Part shown: piece after piece, positions 43,519 through 53,440 of the stretch
Layout: the number at the start of each line of letters is the position of its first letter
Numbering within the stretch: the stretch's first letter is position 1
From: JACCZX01 sp963829995
Lineage (GTDB): Bacteria > Pseudomonadota > Gammaproteobacteria > Burkholderiales > Burkholderiaceae_F
Length of the DNA: 64,000 nucleotides
Assembly: GCA_963829995.1 (NCBI GenBank)
Contig: CAWHKW010000031.1
Span: 248,001 to 312,000 of the forward strand
Reading direction: 5' to 3'
Made by a program: the position numbers and the translations under genes
Notes under the pieces: model-generated
Seen by the model: the letters and a program-made list of their open reading frames with translations, nothing else
Databases searched by the model: none
Told to the model about the DNA's origin: nothing

Positions 43519-44550
43519 ATGACCGAAGCTCCGCTGATCGTCGCCCGTCCCCAGGGGCTGTACTGCCCGCCGGGCGACTTCTATATCGATCCCTGGCGCG
43601 AAGTCGACCGGGCGGTTATCACGCACGCCCATGGCGATCACGCACGCCCGGGGCACGCAAGTTACCTGGCGGCGACTGCAGCCGAACACGTTCTGCGTAC
43701 GCGGCTTGGCGCAATCACGCTGCAGACAATCGACTACGAAGATCCGATCGACATCAACGGCGTGCGAGTGTCGCTGCATCCCGCCGGACATGTGCTCGGC
43801 TCCTCGCAGGTCAGAGTCGAACACGGCGGGCGGGTGTGGGTGGCTTCGGGCGACTACAAACTCAATCCGGACGCAACGTGCCTTCCGTTCGAGCCCGTCC
43901 GTTGCGACACGTTCATCACCGAATCGACCTTCGGACTGCCGATCTATCGCTGGGATGATTCCGCGCGGATCTTCAGCGACATCAACGCGTGGTGGAGCGC
44001 CAACGCAGACAGTGGGCGTGCATCGGTGCTGTTCTGCTATGCGTTCGGCAAAGCCCAACGCATCTTGTCCGGGGTGGATGCGAGCATCGGCCGCATCGTC
44101 GTGCATGGTGCGGTCGAACCTTTGAATCGCGCGTACCGCGCCAGCGGTGTAGCACTGCCACCGACCCAACTCGTGTCGGAAACCGAGCCGGCCGATCTGG
44201 CGCGCGCGCTCATATTGGCGCCGCCGTCTGCGCAAGGCTCGCCGTGGCTGCGCCGCTTCGGCGATTACTCCGACGCGTTCGCTTCGGGCTGGATGCGATT
44301 GCGCGGCACGCGCCGCCGGCGCGCACTCGATCGCGGTTTCGTATTGTCGGATCACGCCGATTGGCCGGGATTGCTGCAGGCGGTCGACGCCACCGGCGCG
44401 CAACAGGTGATCGTTACGCACGGGCAGGTTCCGGTACTGGTGCGCTGGCTCAGCGAGCACGGGCGCGACGCCTCGGCATTCGAAACCGAGTACGGCGATG
44501 AGGAGGCGGGCGACGCGGTGGCAGCGGAGCATTCATCCGAGTTGGCATGA
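43519..44550 (+). CDS. Ligase-associated DNA damage response exonuclease
   Basis: 343 residues from the ATG at 43519. Metallo-beta-lactamase fold with ITHAHGDHARPGH, HPAGHVLGSSQV and ASGDYK; the C-terminal beta-CASP part has VLSDHADWPGLLQ. This is the SNM1-like exonuclease that always travels with an ATP-dependent ligase and a DEXH helicase. It overlaps the ligase start as ATGA. Confidence 0.92.
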   Translation: MTEAPLIVARPQGLYCPPGDFYIDPWREVDRAVITHAHGDHARPGHASYLAATAAEHVLRTRLGAITLQTIDYEDPIDINGVRVSLHPAGHVLGSSQVRVEHGGRVWVASGDYKLNPDATCLPFEPVRCDTFITESTFGLPIYRWDDSARIFSDINAWWSANADSGRASVLFCYAFGKAQRILSGVDASIGRIVVHGAVEPLNRAYRASGVALPPTQLVSETEPADLARALILAPPSAQGSPWLRRFGDYSDAFASGWMRLRGTRRRRALDRGFVLSDHADWPGLLQAVDATGAQQVIVTHGQVPVLVRWLSEHGRDASAFETEYGDEEAGDAVAAEHSSELA

Positions 44551-46193
44551 AGCGCTTCGCAAGACTCTTCAATGAGCTCGACACTTCGACATCGACCCGC
44601 TCCAAGGTCGATGCGCTGAAGCGTTACTTTGCGATCGCCGACGCTGCCGATGCCGCCTGGGCTGTCTACTTTCTGGCCGGCGGAAAGCCGCGGCAGGCGA
44701 TCAATTCACGCGTGTTGCGCGAGTTCGCGATCAGCGCCAGCGGCCTGCCCGATTGGTTGTTCGAAGAAAGCTATCAAGCCGTCGGCGACCTGGCCGAGAC
44801 GATCGCGCTGCTGTTGCCGCCTCCCGTCCGGGCAAGCGATGGCTCGCTTGCGTTCTGGATCGAAGAACGATTGTTGCCGCTGCGTGGCCGCGCGCCGGCT
44901 GACGTGCTGGCAGCACTGCGCGACTACGTCGAAGAACTCGATACACCTGAGCGGTTCCTGCTGATCAAGCTGATCGGCGGCGGGTTTCGAGTCGGCGTGT
45001 CGAAATTGCTCGTGACGCGTGCGCTCGCAGAGCATTCGGGTATCGACGCGAAACTGGTTGCACAGCGGATGATCGGGTACACCGATGTCACGCTGGCGCC
45101 GACGCCCGAGCGGTACTCGGCGCTGATAAATACCGGCCAGCACGTCGTCGCCGATGGTCATCCTTATCCGTTTTTTCTTGCGCACTCTTTGACGCTGCCG
45201 GTCGAGCGCTTCGAGCAAGAGTTGGGGTCCCCCGCCCGGTGGCTGATCGAATGGAAGTACGACGGCATTCGCGCGCAACTGGTCCGTCGCGTTGGCAAAG
45301 CCTGGCTCTGGTCGCGCGGCGAGGAATTGATCACCGAACGTTTTCCGGAAGTCGTCGAGCGTGCGCGCCCCGTGCCCGACGGCACGGTGCTCGACGGCGA
45401 AATTCTGGTCTGGCGGGGCGATCGGCCGCAGCCGTTTGCGCTGCTGCAGAAACGTGTCACTCGCAAAAGTGTGACGGCGCAGGTATTGCGCGAGGCGCCT
45501 GCGGTGTTCATGGCGTACGACTTGCTGGAAGACGGCGGCGAAGATTTGCGAATGCGCCCGCAGCGAGAGCGGCGAGCAGCGCTCGAACGACTGGGCGCCG
45601 CGCACGACCTGCTGATCTCGCCGCGGCTCACGGGCGAGTCGTGGGAGCAACTTGCGTTGCTGCGCGAGCAGTCGCGCGATCGCGGCGTCGAAGGCTTGAT
45701 GATCAAGCATCTTGAGTCGACCTATCGCGTGGGCCGCACCAAGGAGGCGAGTGCCAACTGGTGGAAGTGGAAAATCGATCCGTATGCGGTCGACGCGGTG
45801 CTGGTCTACGCGCAGCGCGGCCACGGCCGCCGCGCCAGTTTGTATTCCGACTACACGTTCGCGGTCTGGGCTTCGGACTCGGGAACGCCCGCGCGTGCGT
45901 TGGTGCCGTTTACCAAGGCGTATTCGGGACTCACCGATGAAGAGATACGCAAGGTCGACGCTGCAATTCGCCGCACGACGATCGAGAAGTTCGGGCCGGT
46001 GCGCAGCGTGACGCCGACGATGGTGTTCGAAATCGGCTTCGAGGGCATCCAGCGCTCGCCGCGGCACAAGAGCGGAATCGCAGTCCGGTTCCCGCGCATG
46101 CTGCGTTGGCGTCAGGACAAGCCGGTTGACGAAGCCGATACGCTGTCGGCGTTGCAGTCGCTGCTGGACCGCGCAGCCAGCGCGCAGGGGTAG
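44547..46193 (+). CDS. ATP-dependent DNA ligase
   Basis: 548 residues. The nucleotidyltransferase motif I is EWKYDGIRAQLV with the adenylated Lys; VLDGEILVW and GVEGLMIKHLESTYRVGR are motifs III and IV, followed by KWKIDPYAVDAVLVYAQRGH and an OB domain. The N-terminal 190 residues form the DNA-binding domain. It is the central gene of the ligase-associated damage response set. Confidence 0.95.
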   Translation: MKRFARLFNELDTSTSTRSKVDALKRYFAIADAADAAWAVYFLAGGKPRQAINSRVLREFAISASGLPDWLFEESYQAVGDLAETIALLLPPPVRASDGSLAFWIEERLLPLRGRAPADVLAALRDYVEELDTPERFLLIKLIGGGFRVGVSKLLVTRALAEHSGIDAKLVAQRMIGYTDVTLAPTPERYSALINTGQHVVADGHPYPFFLAHSLTLPVERFEQELGSPARWLIEWKYDGIRAQLVRRVGKAWLWSRGEELITERFPEVVERARPVPDGTVLDGEILVWRGDRPQPFALLQKRVTRKSVTAQVLREAPAVFMAYDLLEDGGEDLRMRPQRERRAALERLGAAHDLLISPRLTGESWEQLALLREQSRDRGVEGLMIKHLESTYRVGRTKEASANWWKWKIDPYAVDAVLVYAQRGHGRRASLYSDYTFAVWASDSGTPARALVPFTKAYSGLTDEEIRKVDAAIRRTTIEKFGPVRSVTPTMVFEIGFEGIQRSPRHKSGIAVRFPRMLRWRQDKPVDEADTLSALQSLLDRAASAQG

Positions 46194-46238
46194 ACTTTCG
46201 GCGTCGCAAATTGCGCGATACATTCAAGGAGGCATTCG

Positions 46239-46487
46239 ATGAAGCGTTACGTTTCTGTTGCGGCAGCGCTCATGCTGTTCATGAGCGCCGCATTTGCCAA
46301 TAGCTGCCCCACCATGATGAAAAAGATCGACGACGCGATGGCAGCGAAGCCGAAAATGACCGACGCGCAAATGGCGGATGTCAAAAAGTACCGCGCTGAG
46401 GGCGAAACAATGCACAAGGCCGGCAAACACAAGGAATCGGAAGCCGCGCTGACCAAGGCGATGGCAATAATGAACATCAAGCCATAG
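46239..46487 (+). CDS. Small periplasmic protein
   Basis: 82 residues with a signal peptide (VAAALMLFMSAAFA, cut before NSCPTMM) and a two-helix mature part rich in Lys (MADVKKYRAEGETMHKAGKH). Preceded by AGGAGG. Function unknown; small proteins of this type are common in betaproteobacteria. Confidence 0.8.
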   Translation: MKRYVSVAAALMLFMSAAFANSCPTMMKKIDDAMAAKPKMTDAQMADVKKYRAEGETMHKAGKHKESEAALTKAMAIMNIKP

Positions 46488-46502
46488 GAGAAGTTGCAAC
46501 GA

Positions 46503-46535
46503 CAACACGCCGCCCATGGGCGGCGTGTTGTTTTT
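46503..46535 (+). terminator. Intrinsic terminator after the small periplasmic protein
   Basis: A 12-bp stem CAACACGCCGCC/GGCGGCGTGTTG followed by TTTTT. Confidence 0.85.
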
Positions 46536-46698
46536 CGCGTCCTGCCTTGTGACTTACAGAGGTTTACCGCCTGGGCCTAACGTCGGAACGCAGTTACGCG
46601 CGTTGCGTGCAAAAAAGGCGCGCGCGGATCGCGAAACGGCGATCGCGGGCGAGCCAAGGCGTACCGCGCTTCCTGATCCGGGTAAAGGCACGCAGCTC

Positions 46699-49137
46699 GT
46701 GTTGCCGAGCGCCGACGGTTGGTTTGCGGGGCACGGCTGGCAGCCGTTCGAATTTCAGCGTGATGTGTGGCGGCACGTGGCCGAAGGCCGCTCGGGACTG
46801 TTGCATGCGAGCACGGGATCGGGCAAGACATACGCTGTCTGGTTCGCATTGCTGAGTCGCGCGCTTGCCGGCCAAGTTCGCGCTGGTGGTCTGCGCTTGT
46901 TGTGGTTGACGCCGATGCGCGCGCTGGCAGCCGACACTGCGCGTTCACTCGCTGCCCCTCTGGATGATATGGGGCTGGCGTGGAGCGTCGGTGTTCGTAC
47001 AGGAGACACCGACTCGGGCGAGCGTGCGCGGCAATCGAAGCAGCTGCCCGAAGTCCTGATCACGACGCCCGAGTCGCTGAGCCTGATGCTTTCGCGCGCA
47101 GAGAGTCGGGAGCAGTTGTCTGACCTGGCGATGATCGTCGTAGATGAATGGCATGAGTTGATCGGCTCCAAGCGCGGCGTGCAGTTGCAGCTTGCGCTGG
47201 CGCGGCTGCGCCGCTGGGCGCGCGGGCCGATGCCGGTGTGGGGTTTGTCAGCCACCTTGGGTAATACCGAACACGCGATGCAGGTCCTGCTCAACCGCGA
47301 CGACGGCGTGCTGGTGCAGGGGCGGATCGACAAGACGCTGATCGTCGACACGTTGCTGCCCGACGAGCCCGGGCGGTTTCCGTGGGGCGGGCATCTCGGC
47401 ATCAAGATGCTGCCGGCGGTCGTAACCGAGATCGCGTCGTCTTCGACGACGTTGATATTTACCAACACCCGCTCGCAGGCCGAGCTTTGGTATCAAGCCA
47501 TCCTCGAAGCCAAACCCGCGTGGGCGGGGCTGATTGCGCTGCATCACGGCTCGTTGGCGCGCGAGGTGCGCGACTGGGTCGAGCTCGGACTGAAGGAAGG
47601 CCGCCTGAAAGCAGTGGTGGCGACGTCGAGTCTCGACCTCGGCGTTGATTTCCTGCCGGTCGAACGTGTGCTGCAGATCGGCAGTCCGAAAGGTGTTGCG
47701 CGGCTGCTGCAGCGCGCCGGTCGTAGCGGTCATGCACCGGGACGTGCATCGCGAGTCACTTTGGTGCCGACCAACACGCTGGAGCTTGTTGAGGCGGCCG
47801 CGGCAAGGAGCGCGCTACGTGAAGGCCGCATCGAATCGCGGCGTGCGCCCGAGCGCCCGCTTGATGTGCTGGTTCAGCACCTGGTGACAATTGCGCTTGG
47901 CACCGGGTTCATCGAGCACGAGCTACTCGCCGAAGTGCGTGACACATGGAGCTATCGCGCGCTTTCTGATGACGACTGGAACTGGACGCTCGATTTTGTC
48001 GGCCGCGGCGGCGAGGCGCTGCGCGCATATCCGGACTATCAGCGCGTCAGCCGCGACGCGGAAGGTGTGTACCGCGTCGACAACGCGCGCATCGGACAGC
48101 GGCATCGGATGTCGATCGGCACCATCGTGTCCGACGCGTCGATGCTGGTGAAGATGATGAACGGCCGCGATGTCGGCGTGATCGAGGAATCATTCATCGG
48201 CCGGCTGCGCAAGGGCGATACGTTTCTGTTCGGCGGCCGAATGCTTGAGCTGACGCGCGTGCACGAGATGACGGCGTATGTCCGTGTGGCAAAGAATCGC
48301 AGTGGCGCGGTGCCGCGCTGGGCCGGCGGCAAGATGCCGCTGTCGAGCGAGATGGCCGACGCCGCACTGCGCGAGCTCGAGGGTGCGCTCGCGGGAAACT
48401 ATCACGCGCCTGAAATGAAGCTGGCGCGGCCGTTGATCGAGTTGCAGGCCAAATGGTCGAAGGTGCCTACCCGGGACACCCTGGTGGTGGAGTCGATGCG
48501 CTCGCGCGAAGGCCGGCACTTGTTCGTCTATCCATTTGCCGGGAGGCATGTCCACATCGGGCTCGGCTCGCTGCTTGCGTACCGCATCGGCCAGGCAACG
48601 CCGTCGACGTTTTCGATTTCGATGAACGACTACGGCTTCGAGCTGCTGTCGCCGGTGGAGGTGGACTGGATGGGCGCATGGCAGCGCCGCAGCGATGCGC
48701 TGCTCACCTCCGATAACCTGCTCGAAGACGTATTGGCGAGCTTGAACGCCGGTGAGCTGGCGCTACGGCGCTTTCGAGAGGTGGCGCGGATATCCGGTTT
48801 GATTTTCCAGGGGTACCCGGGGGCTCCGAAGTCGACTAAGCAGCTGCAGGCCAGCTCCGGGCTGTTCTATGAGGTGTTTCGCAAATACGACGCCGGCAAC
48901 AAACTGCTGGCGCAAGCCGAGCGTGAAGTGCTCGAGCAGGAGCTCGACATCGAACGGCTGCGCAGCGCGCTGCAACGGATGCGCGCGCAGCGGATTGTCT
49001 ACCGGTTGCTGGCGCGCCCGACGCCGTTTGCCTTCCCGCTGATGATCGAGCGGCTCCGCGAACAGGTGACCACCGAAAAACTCGGAGCGCGCATCGAGCG
49101 GATGATCGCCGATCTGGAGCGTGCAGCGGCGGCTTGA
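46699..49137 (+). CDS. Ligase-associated DNA damage response DEXH-box helicase (Lhr-like)
   Basis: About 812 residues from a GTG at 46699. The frame is open back to an ATG at 46516, but that start lies inside the terminator stem, so a later start is more likely. Motifs: LLHASTGSGKTYAVW (Walker A), IVVDEWHELIGSKRG (DEWH), LSATLGNTEHAM, TSSLDLGVDFLPVE and QRAGRSGHAPGRAS. The C-terminal WH and Lhr domains follow. It unwinds DNA 3' to 5' in company with the ligase and exonuclease upstream. Confidence 0.92.
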   Translation: MLPSADGWFAGHGWQPFEFQRDVWRHVAEGRSGLLHASTGSGKTYAVWFALLSRALAGQVRAGGLRLLWLTPMRALAADTARSLAAPLDDMGLAWSVGVRTGDTDSGERARQSKQLPEVLITTPESLSLMLSRAESREQLSDLAMIVVDEWHELIGSKRGVQLQLALARLRRWARGPMPVWGLSATLGNTEHAMQVLLNRDDGVLVQGRIDKTLIVDTLLPDEPGRFPWGGHLGIKMLPAVVTEIASSSTTLIFTNTRSQAELWYQAILEAKPAWAGLIALHHGSLAREVRDWVELGLKEGRLKAVVATSSLDLGVDFLPVERVLQIGSPKGVARLLQRAGRSGHAPGRASRVTLVPTNTLELVEAAAARSALREGRIESRRAPERPLDVLVQHLVTIALGTGFIEHELLAEVRDTWSYRALSDDDWNWTLDFVGRGGEALRAYPDYQRVSRDAEGVYRVDNARIGQRHRMSIGTIVSDASMLVKMMNGRDVGVIEESFIGRLRKGDTFLFGGRMLELTRVHEMTAYVRVAKNRSGAVPRWAGGKMPLSSEMADAALRELEGALAGNYHAPEMKLARPLIELQAKWSKVPTRDTLVVESMRSREGRHLFVYPFAGRHVHIGLGSLLAYRIGQATPSTFSISMNDYGFELLSPVEVDWMGAWQRRSDALLTSDNLLEDVLASLNAGELALRRFREVARISGLIFQGYPGAPKSTKQLQASSGLFYEVFRKYDAGNKLLAQAEREVLEQELDIERLRSALQRMRAQRIVYRLLARPTPFAFPLMIERLREQVTTEKLGARIERMIADLERAAAA

Positions 49138-49290
49138 CCGCGACACGACTACCAGATGTTGTGTCCACGGCGGCGTAAGGCCTATTTCTTGTATAGCTCT
49201 CGTGCGCGTTGCAGATGTCGATCAGGGCCGCTCAGAGGGGAAAGCGCGTTGCTGACACGCAATTCTCCTCTGGAAAGTTGTTTTTCCCTC

Positions 49291-49318
49291 TTGTAATTCA
49301 CTCTGATTCGCTTAGGAT
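49291..49318 (+). promoter_or_regulatory. Promoter of the SWIB/H1-like gene
   Basis: TTGTAA, 16 bases, TAGGAT, about 80 bases before the start codon. The 260 bases after the helicase contain no other feature. Confidence 0.4.
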
Positions 49319-49400
49319 CGCGTCACGCAACGAGAGTGCTCTCTATAAATTAGGAGTGAGAACCCTGTCGCTGTGCCTCAACCCGAGAAGGAGCAAACCA

Positions 49401-49784
49401 ATGGCAATGAAGAAGGCAAAGAAAGCCGGAAAGAAATCAGCCAAGAAGGCGCCGGCGAAGAAAAGCGTTAAGAAGACTGCGAAGAAGTCGGTAAAAAGAG
49501 CGCCGGCCAAAAAAGCTGCAAAGAAGAGAACCGCACGCAAGCCGAACGCGGCATTCATGAAGCCCATGATGCCGACAGGCCCGTTGGCAGCGATCCTGGG
49601 CTCGACCCCGATGCCACGCACCGAAGTCACCAGTCAGATCTGGAAGTACATCAAGAAGAACAACCTGCAGGACAAAGCCAACCGCCGCATGATCAATGCG
49701 GACGACAAGCTGCGCGCTTTGTTTGGCAAGGCGCAGGCGTCGATGTTCGAACTGACGAAGTACGTCAGCAAGCATTTGCGGTAA
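49401..49784 (+). CDS. SWIB-domain protein with histone H1-like tail
   Basis: 127 residues from the ATG at 49401 (GGAG 7 bases ahead). The first 47 are KKAKKAGKKSAKKAPAKKS-type repeats like eukaryotic H1 and bacterial H1 tails. A SWIB/MDM2 domain follows: TEVTSQIWKYIKKNNLQDKA and MFELTKYVSKHLR. Such fusions occur in betaproteobacteria and chlamydiae and are thought to bind DNA; the own promoter and terminator suggest independent, strong expression. Confidence 0.92.
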   Translation: MAMKKAKKAGKKSAKKAPAKKSVKKTAKKSVKRAPAKKAAKKRTARKPNAAFMKPMMPTGPLAAILGSTPMPRTEVTSQIWKYIKKNNLQDKANRRMINADDKLRALFGKAQASMFELTKYVSKHLR

Positions 49785-49798
49785 AGCTCAGCAGCGAG

Positions 49799-49829
49799 AA
49801 AAAGGCCACGCTTGCGTGGCCTTTGTTTT
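49799..49829 (+). terminator. Intrinsic terminator of the SWIB/H1-like gene
   Basis: AAAGGCCACG, loop CTTG, CGTGGCCTTT, then GTTTT. Confidence 0.85.
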
Positions 49830-50214
49830 GCCCGCCGTCAGCCCGCTAGGAGACGGCCAAAGCGGGAACTCGGTGAGGAAATGCCCGCTGCGCGCGCGCT
49901 ACCGCATCCGCGCCGCACGCCGACGGCCTATCTTGCTCGGTGCGCTGCGATTCCGGCGCCATCTGCGGTGACCCGTCAACGAGCACCAGAGCGGCGACAA
50001 TGACGATCGCAGCAGCGATGCGCGCCGGGAAGCCGCACGGCGTTTGCGCGCGCTGCCCTCCGTCATCGATCCCGACCGGCCACTGCGAAGTCATTTGCAT
50101 TCTCCATCGGACCGACTGCCGATCCGCTGGAGAACGATAGATGGTGCAGTCCCAAGCTTGAGTGGAATGATCAGTGCACCGCGCGTCGACAATTCGACAA
50201 CGCGGGTGTCGGCT
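49830..50214. other. Gene-poor stretch
   Basis: I see no well supported gene in these 385 bases. An 84-codon minus frame (49846-50100) has one hydrophobic segment, RIAAAIVIVAALVLVDGS, but no clear ribosome binding site, so it is only a weak candidate for a small membrane protein. Confidence 0.3.
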
Positions 50215-50796
50215 TTACTGCGCCCAGCGCGAGTGCCGCGGCAGCGAAGCCTGCAAAAACATCATCTGATCAGCCAGGATGCGGCGATTGCTCAGGATGA
50301 AGCCTTCGTTGCGGCATACCGCGTACGGTACGTAGCTGAGCGGCATGTTCGCTTCTTCCGGCCGGCGGTTGCCTTTGCGGGTATTGCAGGAGCGGCACGC
50401 GGTGACCACATTGGTCCATTCGTGACGCCCGCCGCGTGAAACCGGCACGATGTGCTCTACGGTCAGATCCGTTTCCGTAAAGCGATTGGCACAGTACGCG
50501 CAGATCTGGCGATCGCGCACGAACAGGCGGTGCTTCGTGAGCCCGACGTGCGCATGGCCAAATGGAATGCGATGCCGGCCGCGGATCATCACGATCGAAC
50601 TGGTAACGAACTCTGAACGCGCACCGGTCGCCTCCTGCACGCCACCGGCCATTCCGAACAGATTTTCGCCGAGCTCGGTAATAACTTTCCCTGCCGCGTA
50701 ATAACGCGCGGCGCGCTGCATCAACGCCCAGCGAACCGGCTGCCCGTGGGAATCAATGACCAGAATCTTGGCGGTGATATCGGACCCGTACAACAT
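50215..50796 (-). CDS. HNH endonuclease
   Basis: 193 residues from the ATG at 50796. The zinc-stapled HNH core is CAYCANRF then LTVEHIVPVSRGGRHEWTNV and ACRSCNTRKGNRRPEEANM, the McrA-like subtype. The N-terminal 80 residues (AKILVIDSHGQPVRWALMQR) are typical of a widespread housekeeping HNH protein with unknown target. No restriction partner is nearby. Confidence 0.9.
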   Translation of the reverse strand: MLYGSDITAKILVIDSHGQPVRWALMQRAARYYAAGKVITELGENLFGMAGGVQEATGARSEFVTSSIVMIRGRHRIPFGHAHVGLTKHRLFVRDRQICAYCANRFTETDLTVEHIVPVSRGGRHEWTNVVTACRSCNTRKGNRRPEEANMPLSYVPYAVCRNEGFILSNRRILADQMMFLQASLPRHSRWAQ

Positions 50797-50858
50797 AGCG
50801 GCACGAATTGTGCCACGGGCCCCGTGTGAGCAAGACACGTAGTTAAGGCAGAAACAAG

Positions 50859-51353
50859 CTAGTCGTTGCGGCCGCCATTTTGGATTGCCCACGGGTCAAG
50901 ACCAGTTTCAGTTCGCTTGACCACACCGGCCGGATCGAAATAGATAAACATCGCCGCCTTGAACCCGCCGTAGGTGAAGTAACGATACATCCACGCGCTT
51001 TCGTTGCGCAGCTTGTAAAAGAACGTGTCGGCCGGTCGCCCGAAGTCGCGTAGCACATCGTTTTGAGTGTCCTTGCCGGACTGCACTTTCGAGAACGCCG
51101 CGTCGCTCATCATCTGCTCGACGCGCGCAAGCCGGCCCTGCGCGTCAAAGTCAGCGTTCCACACCGACTGATCGAACGGCTGGTTGGAGTACTGAAGGCG
51201 CGTACCTCCTCCGGTTAGCGAATAGCTGCTAGTCGGATTGCCGAGCTTCGCGCGCGCTTGGTCTAGCGTAGTGCCCGGCGCGAGTGATGGTGGCGTCGCG
51301 CATGCTGCCAGCATCGAAGCGGCGGCCGCCAATAGCATTTTTGCTGGATTCAT
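50859..51353 (-). CDS. SmpA/OmlA-like lipoprotein
   Basis: 164 residues with lipobox MLAAC. The repeat-like segments TTLDQARAKLGNPTSSYSL and TQNDVLRDFGRPADTFFYKL are the two-helix plus sheet units of BamE/OmlA-type lipoproteins. Likely in the outer membrane periplasmic face; the partner is unknown. Confidence 0.82.
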   Translation of the reverse strand: MNPAKMLLAAAASMLAACATPPSLAPGTTLDQARAKLGNPTSSYSLTGGGTRLQYSNQPFDQSVWNADFDAQGRLARVEQMMSDAAFSKVQSGKDTQNDVLRDFGRPADTFFYKLRNESAWMYRYFTYGGFKAAMFIYFDPAGVVKRTETGLDPWAIQNGGRND

Positions 51354-51429
51354 AACCTACCTTCCTGCATTGCTCTCGCGAGAATAGTCCAATGCAGGCG
51401 CCGCCGCGCGCGGCAGCTATTGCCCCCGC

Positions 51430-51621
51430 CTATTGCGTTGCAGTTTGGCGCTTCAGCGGCAGATTCATCCAGACAACTTCGGTGCCATATCTTTTCGCGG
51501 CAAGTTCAACGGCGGTGATGTAAAGGTAGTCGACGTTGTCTTCCGGAGCCTGCGCCATCTGAACTGAGCTGCAGCCGGCCATGAACGACACGGCGAGAGC
51601 TGCGATTAGTGCCTTTCTCAT
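51430..51621 (-). CDS. Small lipoprotein
   Basis: 63 residues, lipobox FMAGC at residue 16, followed by a short mature part VDYLYITAVELAAKRYG and VWMNLPLKRQ. A ribosome binding site (GGAGG) precedes the ATG. No family recognised. Confidence 0.72.
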   Translation of the reverse strand: MRKALIAALAVSFMAGCSSVQMAQAPEDNVDYLYITAVELAAKRYGTEVVWMNLPLKRQTATQ

Positions 51622-51800
51622 GATGCCTCCATAGGTGCCCGACGCAGCCTTTCTGCGCTGCCGGGAACTTTACGCCGGCCGCCGTCAGCCGCAATACCCT
51701 TGTGACGAACTCGGCAAAGGCACGACGAACGGGCTTAGTCATCAACCGTGACCGGGGCGGTCGATAAACTGACCGATGCTCCAGCTGCAGATTCGCATCG

Positions 51801-53303
51801 ATGCCGACAGCCGAACCCACAGAGACGGAACTCAAACTCCAGCTTGCTCCGAGGCACGTTGAGCGCTTCAAGCGCAGTCCCGTTCTGTCGAAGTTTGCAC
51901 GTACAGAAGTGGCTATCGACAACGTCTACTTCGACACGCCTGATCGTTTGCTGCAGCGCCACCGAATGGCGCTGCGAGTCAGGAAAATTGGCGGACGCTG
52001 GCTGCAGACGCTGAAATCGGCCGGCAAAACGAGCGGTGCGCTCACCCATCGCGGCGAGTGGGAAACGCCGGCGCGTGCGGTGCGCGGCCAGGGGCAGCTG
52101 GATCTCGAGCTGCTGTCCGCGTCACCGCTGCCGGAACTACTAGCGCGGCAGAAGCACCCGGTTGCATTGCAGCCCGTCTTTCGCACGCGGGTTCGCCGAA
52201 CGCTGTGGGTCATCGAGCGCGCCGATGTAACGATCGAAGTGGCACTCGATATCGGTGAGATCAGCGCCAAGGGCGAGCGCACAACGTTGCGCGAACCGAT
52301 TTGCGAAGTAGAACTGGAGCTGAAGGAGGACAAGAGTCAGGGCGGGGCCGCGGCCCTGATCGATCTCGCAATCGACCTGCTCGACGCGGGCGGCAAACAG
52401 CCATTAGCGCTGACGCCCATAGCACGCAGCAAGGGCGAGCGCGGCTATCAGCTTACGGCGCAGAGCCTGCCGACAGCGGTTAAGGCGTCGGCCAAGGGAT
52501 TTGTCCAAGACATCACGGCAAAGGCAACAACGGCGCATGCCCTTCGAATGGTGGTGGCGCACGGCCTCGCAGTGTTGACCGCGAACATCGAGTTGCTGTT
52601 GCGCAACGACGATCCGGAGTATGTGCATCAGGCGCGCGTCGCGTTACGCCGCGTTCGGTCCGCTATCCGGCTCTTCGATCGCGAACGGCGGGACCTGCCG
52701 CAATCGCTGGCAGGCGAGCTGCGATGGTTTGCGCGCGCCTTGGGCGAAGCGCGAGACTGGGACGTGATCGCCGACGAAACGCTGCCTTCGCTGACCGAAG
52801 GCATTGGTGCGGATGCGGTCAAGGCGCTGGTCGCGAAAGCCGATGCGCGACGCCGACAGGCGCGCGCGGACATTCGCAAAGCCGCGCGCTCGACGCGCTA
52901 TGCGGCGCTCGTGCTGAATGGCGAGCGTTGGTGCCTGACTCCTGCGCCGGCGGGCGCCGAACTGCTGGCGGATGCCGCGCAGCCCGCGCTGCAAAGCGCG
53001 TCGAAGAAGCTCTTGAAAGCGGCGCGCTTCTTCTCGGCGCTGACAGCGCCGCGGCGGCACGAGGTGCGAATCCTTGCGAAGCGATTGCGCTACGCACTCG
53101 ATCTGTTCGCCGTTGCATTGCCGAAGCAGGCGACTACGCGTTACACGGAAGCGTTGTCCGAATTGCAGGACGTGCTCGGCTTGCTCAACGACGCTTCGGT
53201 TGCGAAGACGGTGTTGCCGCAGCTGACGAGATCGGCGCGACTGAAGAAGTCGGCGCAAGCGTGGTTTGCCGAGCATCGAGCCGGATCGCGTGCACGACGT
53301 TGA
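51801..53303 (+). CDS. CYTH and CHAD domain protein
   Basis: 500 residues. The first 205 are a CYTH triphosphate tunnel domain (ETELKLQLAPRHVERFK with the ExExK motif, then VYFDTPDRLLQRHRMALRVR). The C-terminal 270 are CHAD, helical and rich in conserved His/Arg (YVHQARVALRRVRSAIRLF and RRHEVRILAKRLRYALDLF). Such proteins are inorganic triphosphatases or polyphosphate-binding proteins. Confidence 0.93.
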   Translation: MPTAEPTETELKLQLAPRHVERFKRSPVLSKFARTEVAIDNVYFDTPDRLLQRHRMALRVRKIGGRWLQTLKSAGKTSGALTHRGEWETPARAVRGQGQLDLELLSASPLPELLARQKHPVALQPVFRTRVRRTLWVIERADVTIEVALDIGEISAKGERTTLREPICEVELELKEDKSQGGAAALIDLAIDLLDAGGKQPLALTPIARSKGERGYQLTAQSLPTAVKASAKGFVQDITAKATTAHALRMVVAHGLAVLTANIELLLRNDDPEYVHQARVALRRVRSAIRLFDRERRDLPQSLAGELRWFARALGEARDWDVIADETLPSLTEGIGADAVKALVAKADARRRQARADIRKAARSTRYAALVLNGERWCLTPAPAGAELLADAAQPALQSASKKLLKAARFFSALTAPRRHEVRILAKRLRYALDLFAVALPKQATTRYTEALSELQDVLGLLNDASVAKTVLPQLTRSARLKKSAQAWFAEHRAGSRARR

Positions 53304-53440
53304 GCGTCGCTTGCTGAAACTTGTCGACGATGCAGATGCCGTGGAAGTAGAAGGCCCGCCGTTGTCGCTTCAGCGCGGCGCAAGCGCTAGTCCGCGCCCC
53401 GCTTTCCGTAGAAAACGCCGCGGCGCGCTGAGCGTGCGCG

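Noticed and set aside
44706..46223. 505-codon minus-strand ORF
   Set aside because: A shadow of the DNA ligase gene; its residues are Arg/Gln-rich with no domain.
46516..46698. Helicase start at the ATG at 46516
   Set aside because: This ATG lies inside the stem of an intrinsic terminator, and the first 60 residues do not look like the helicase N-terminus.
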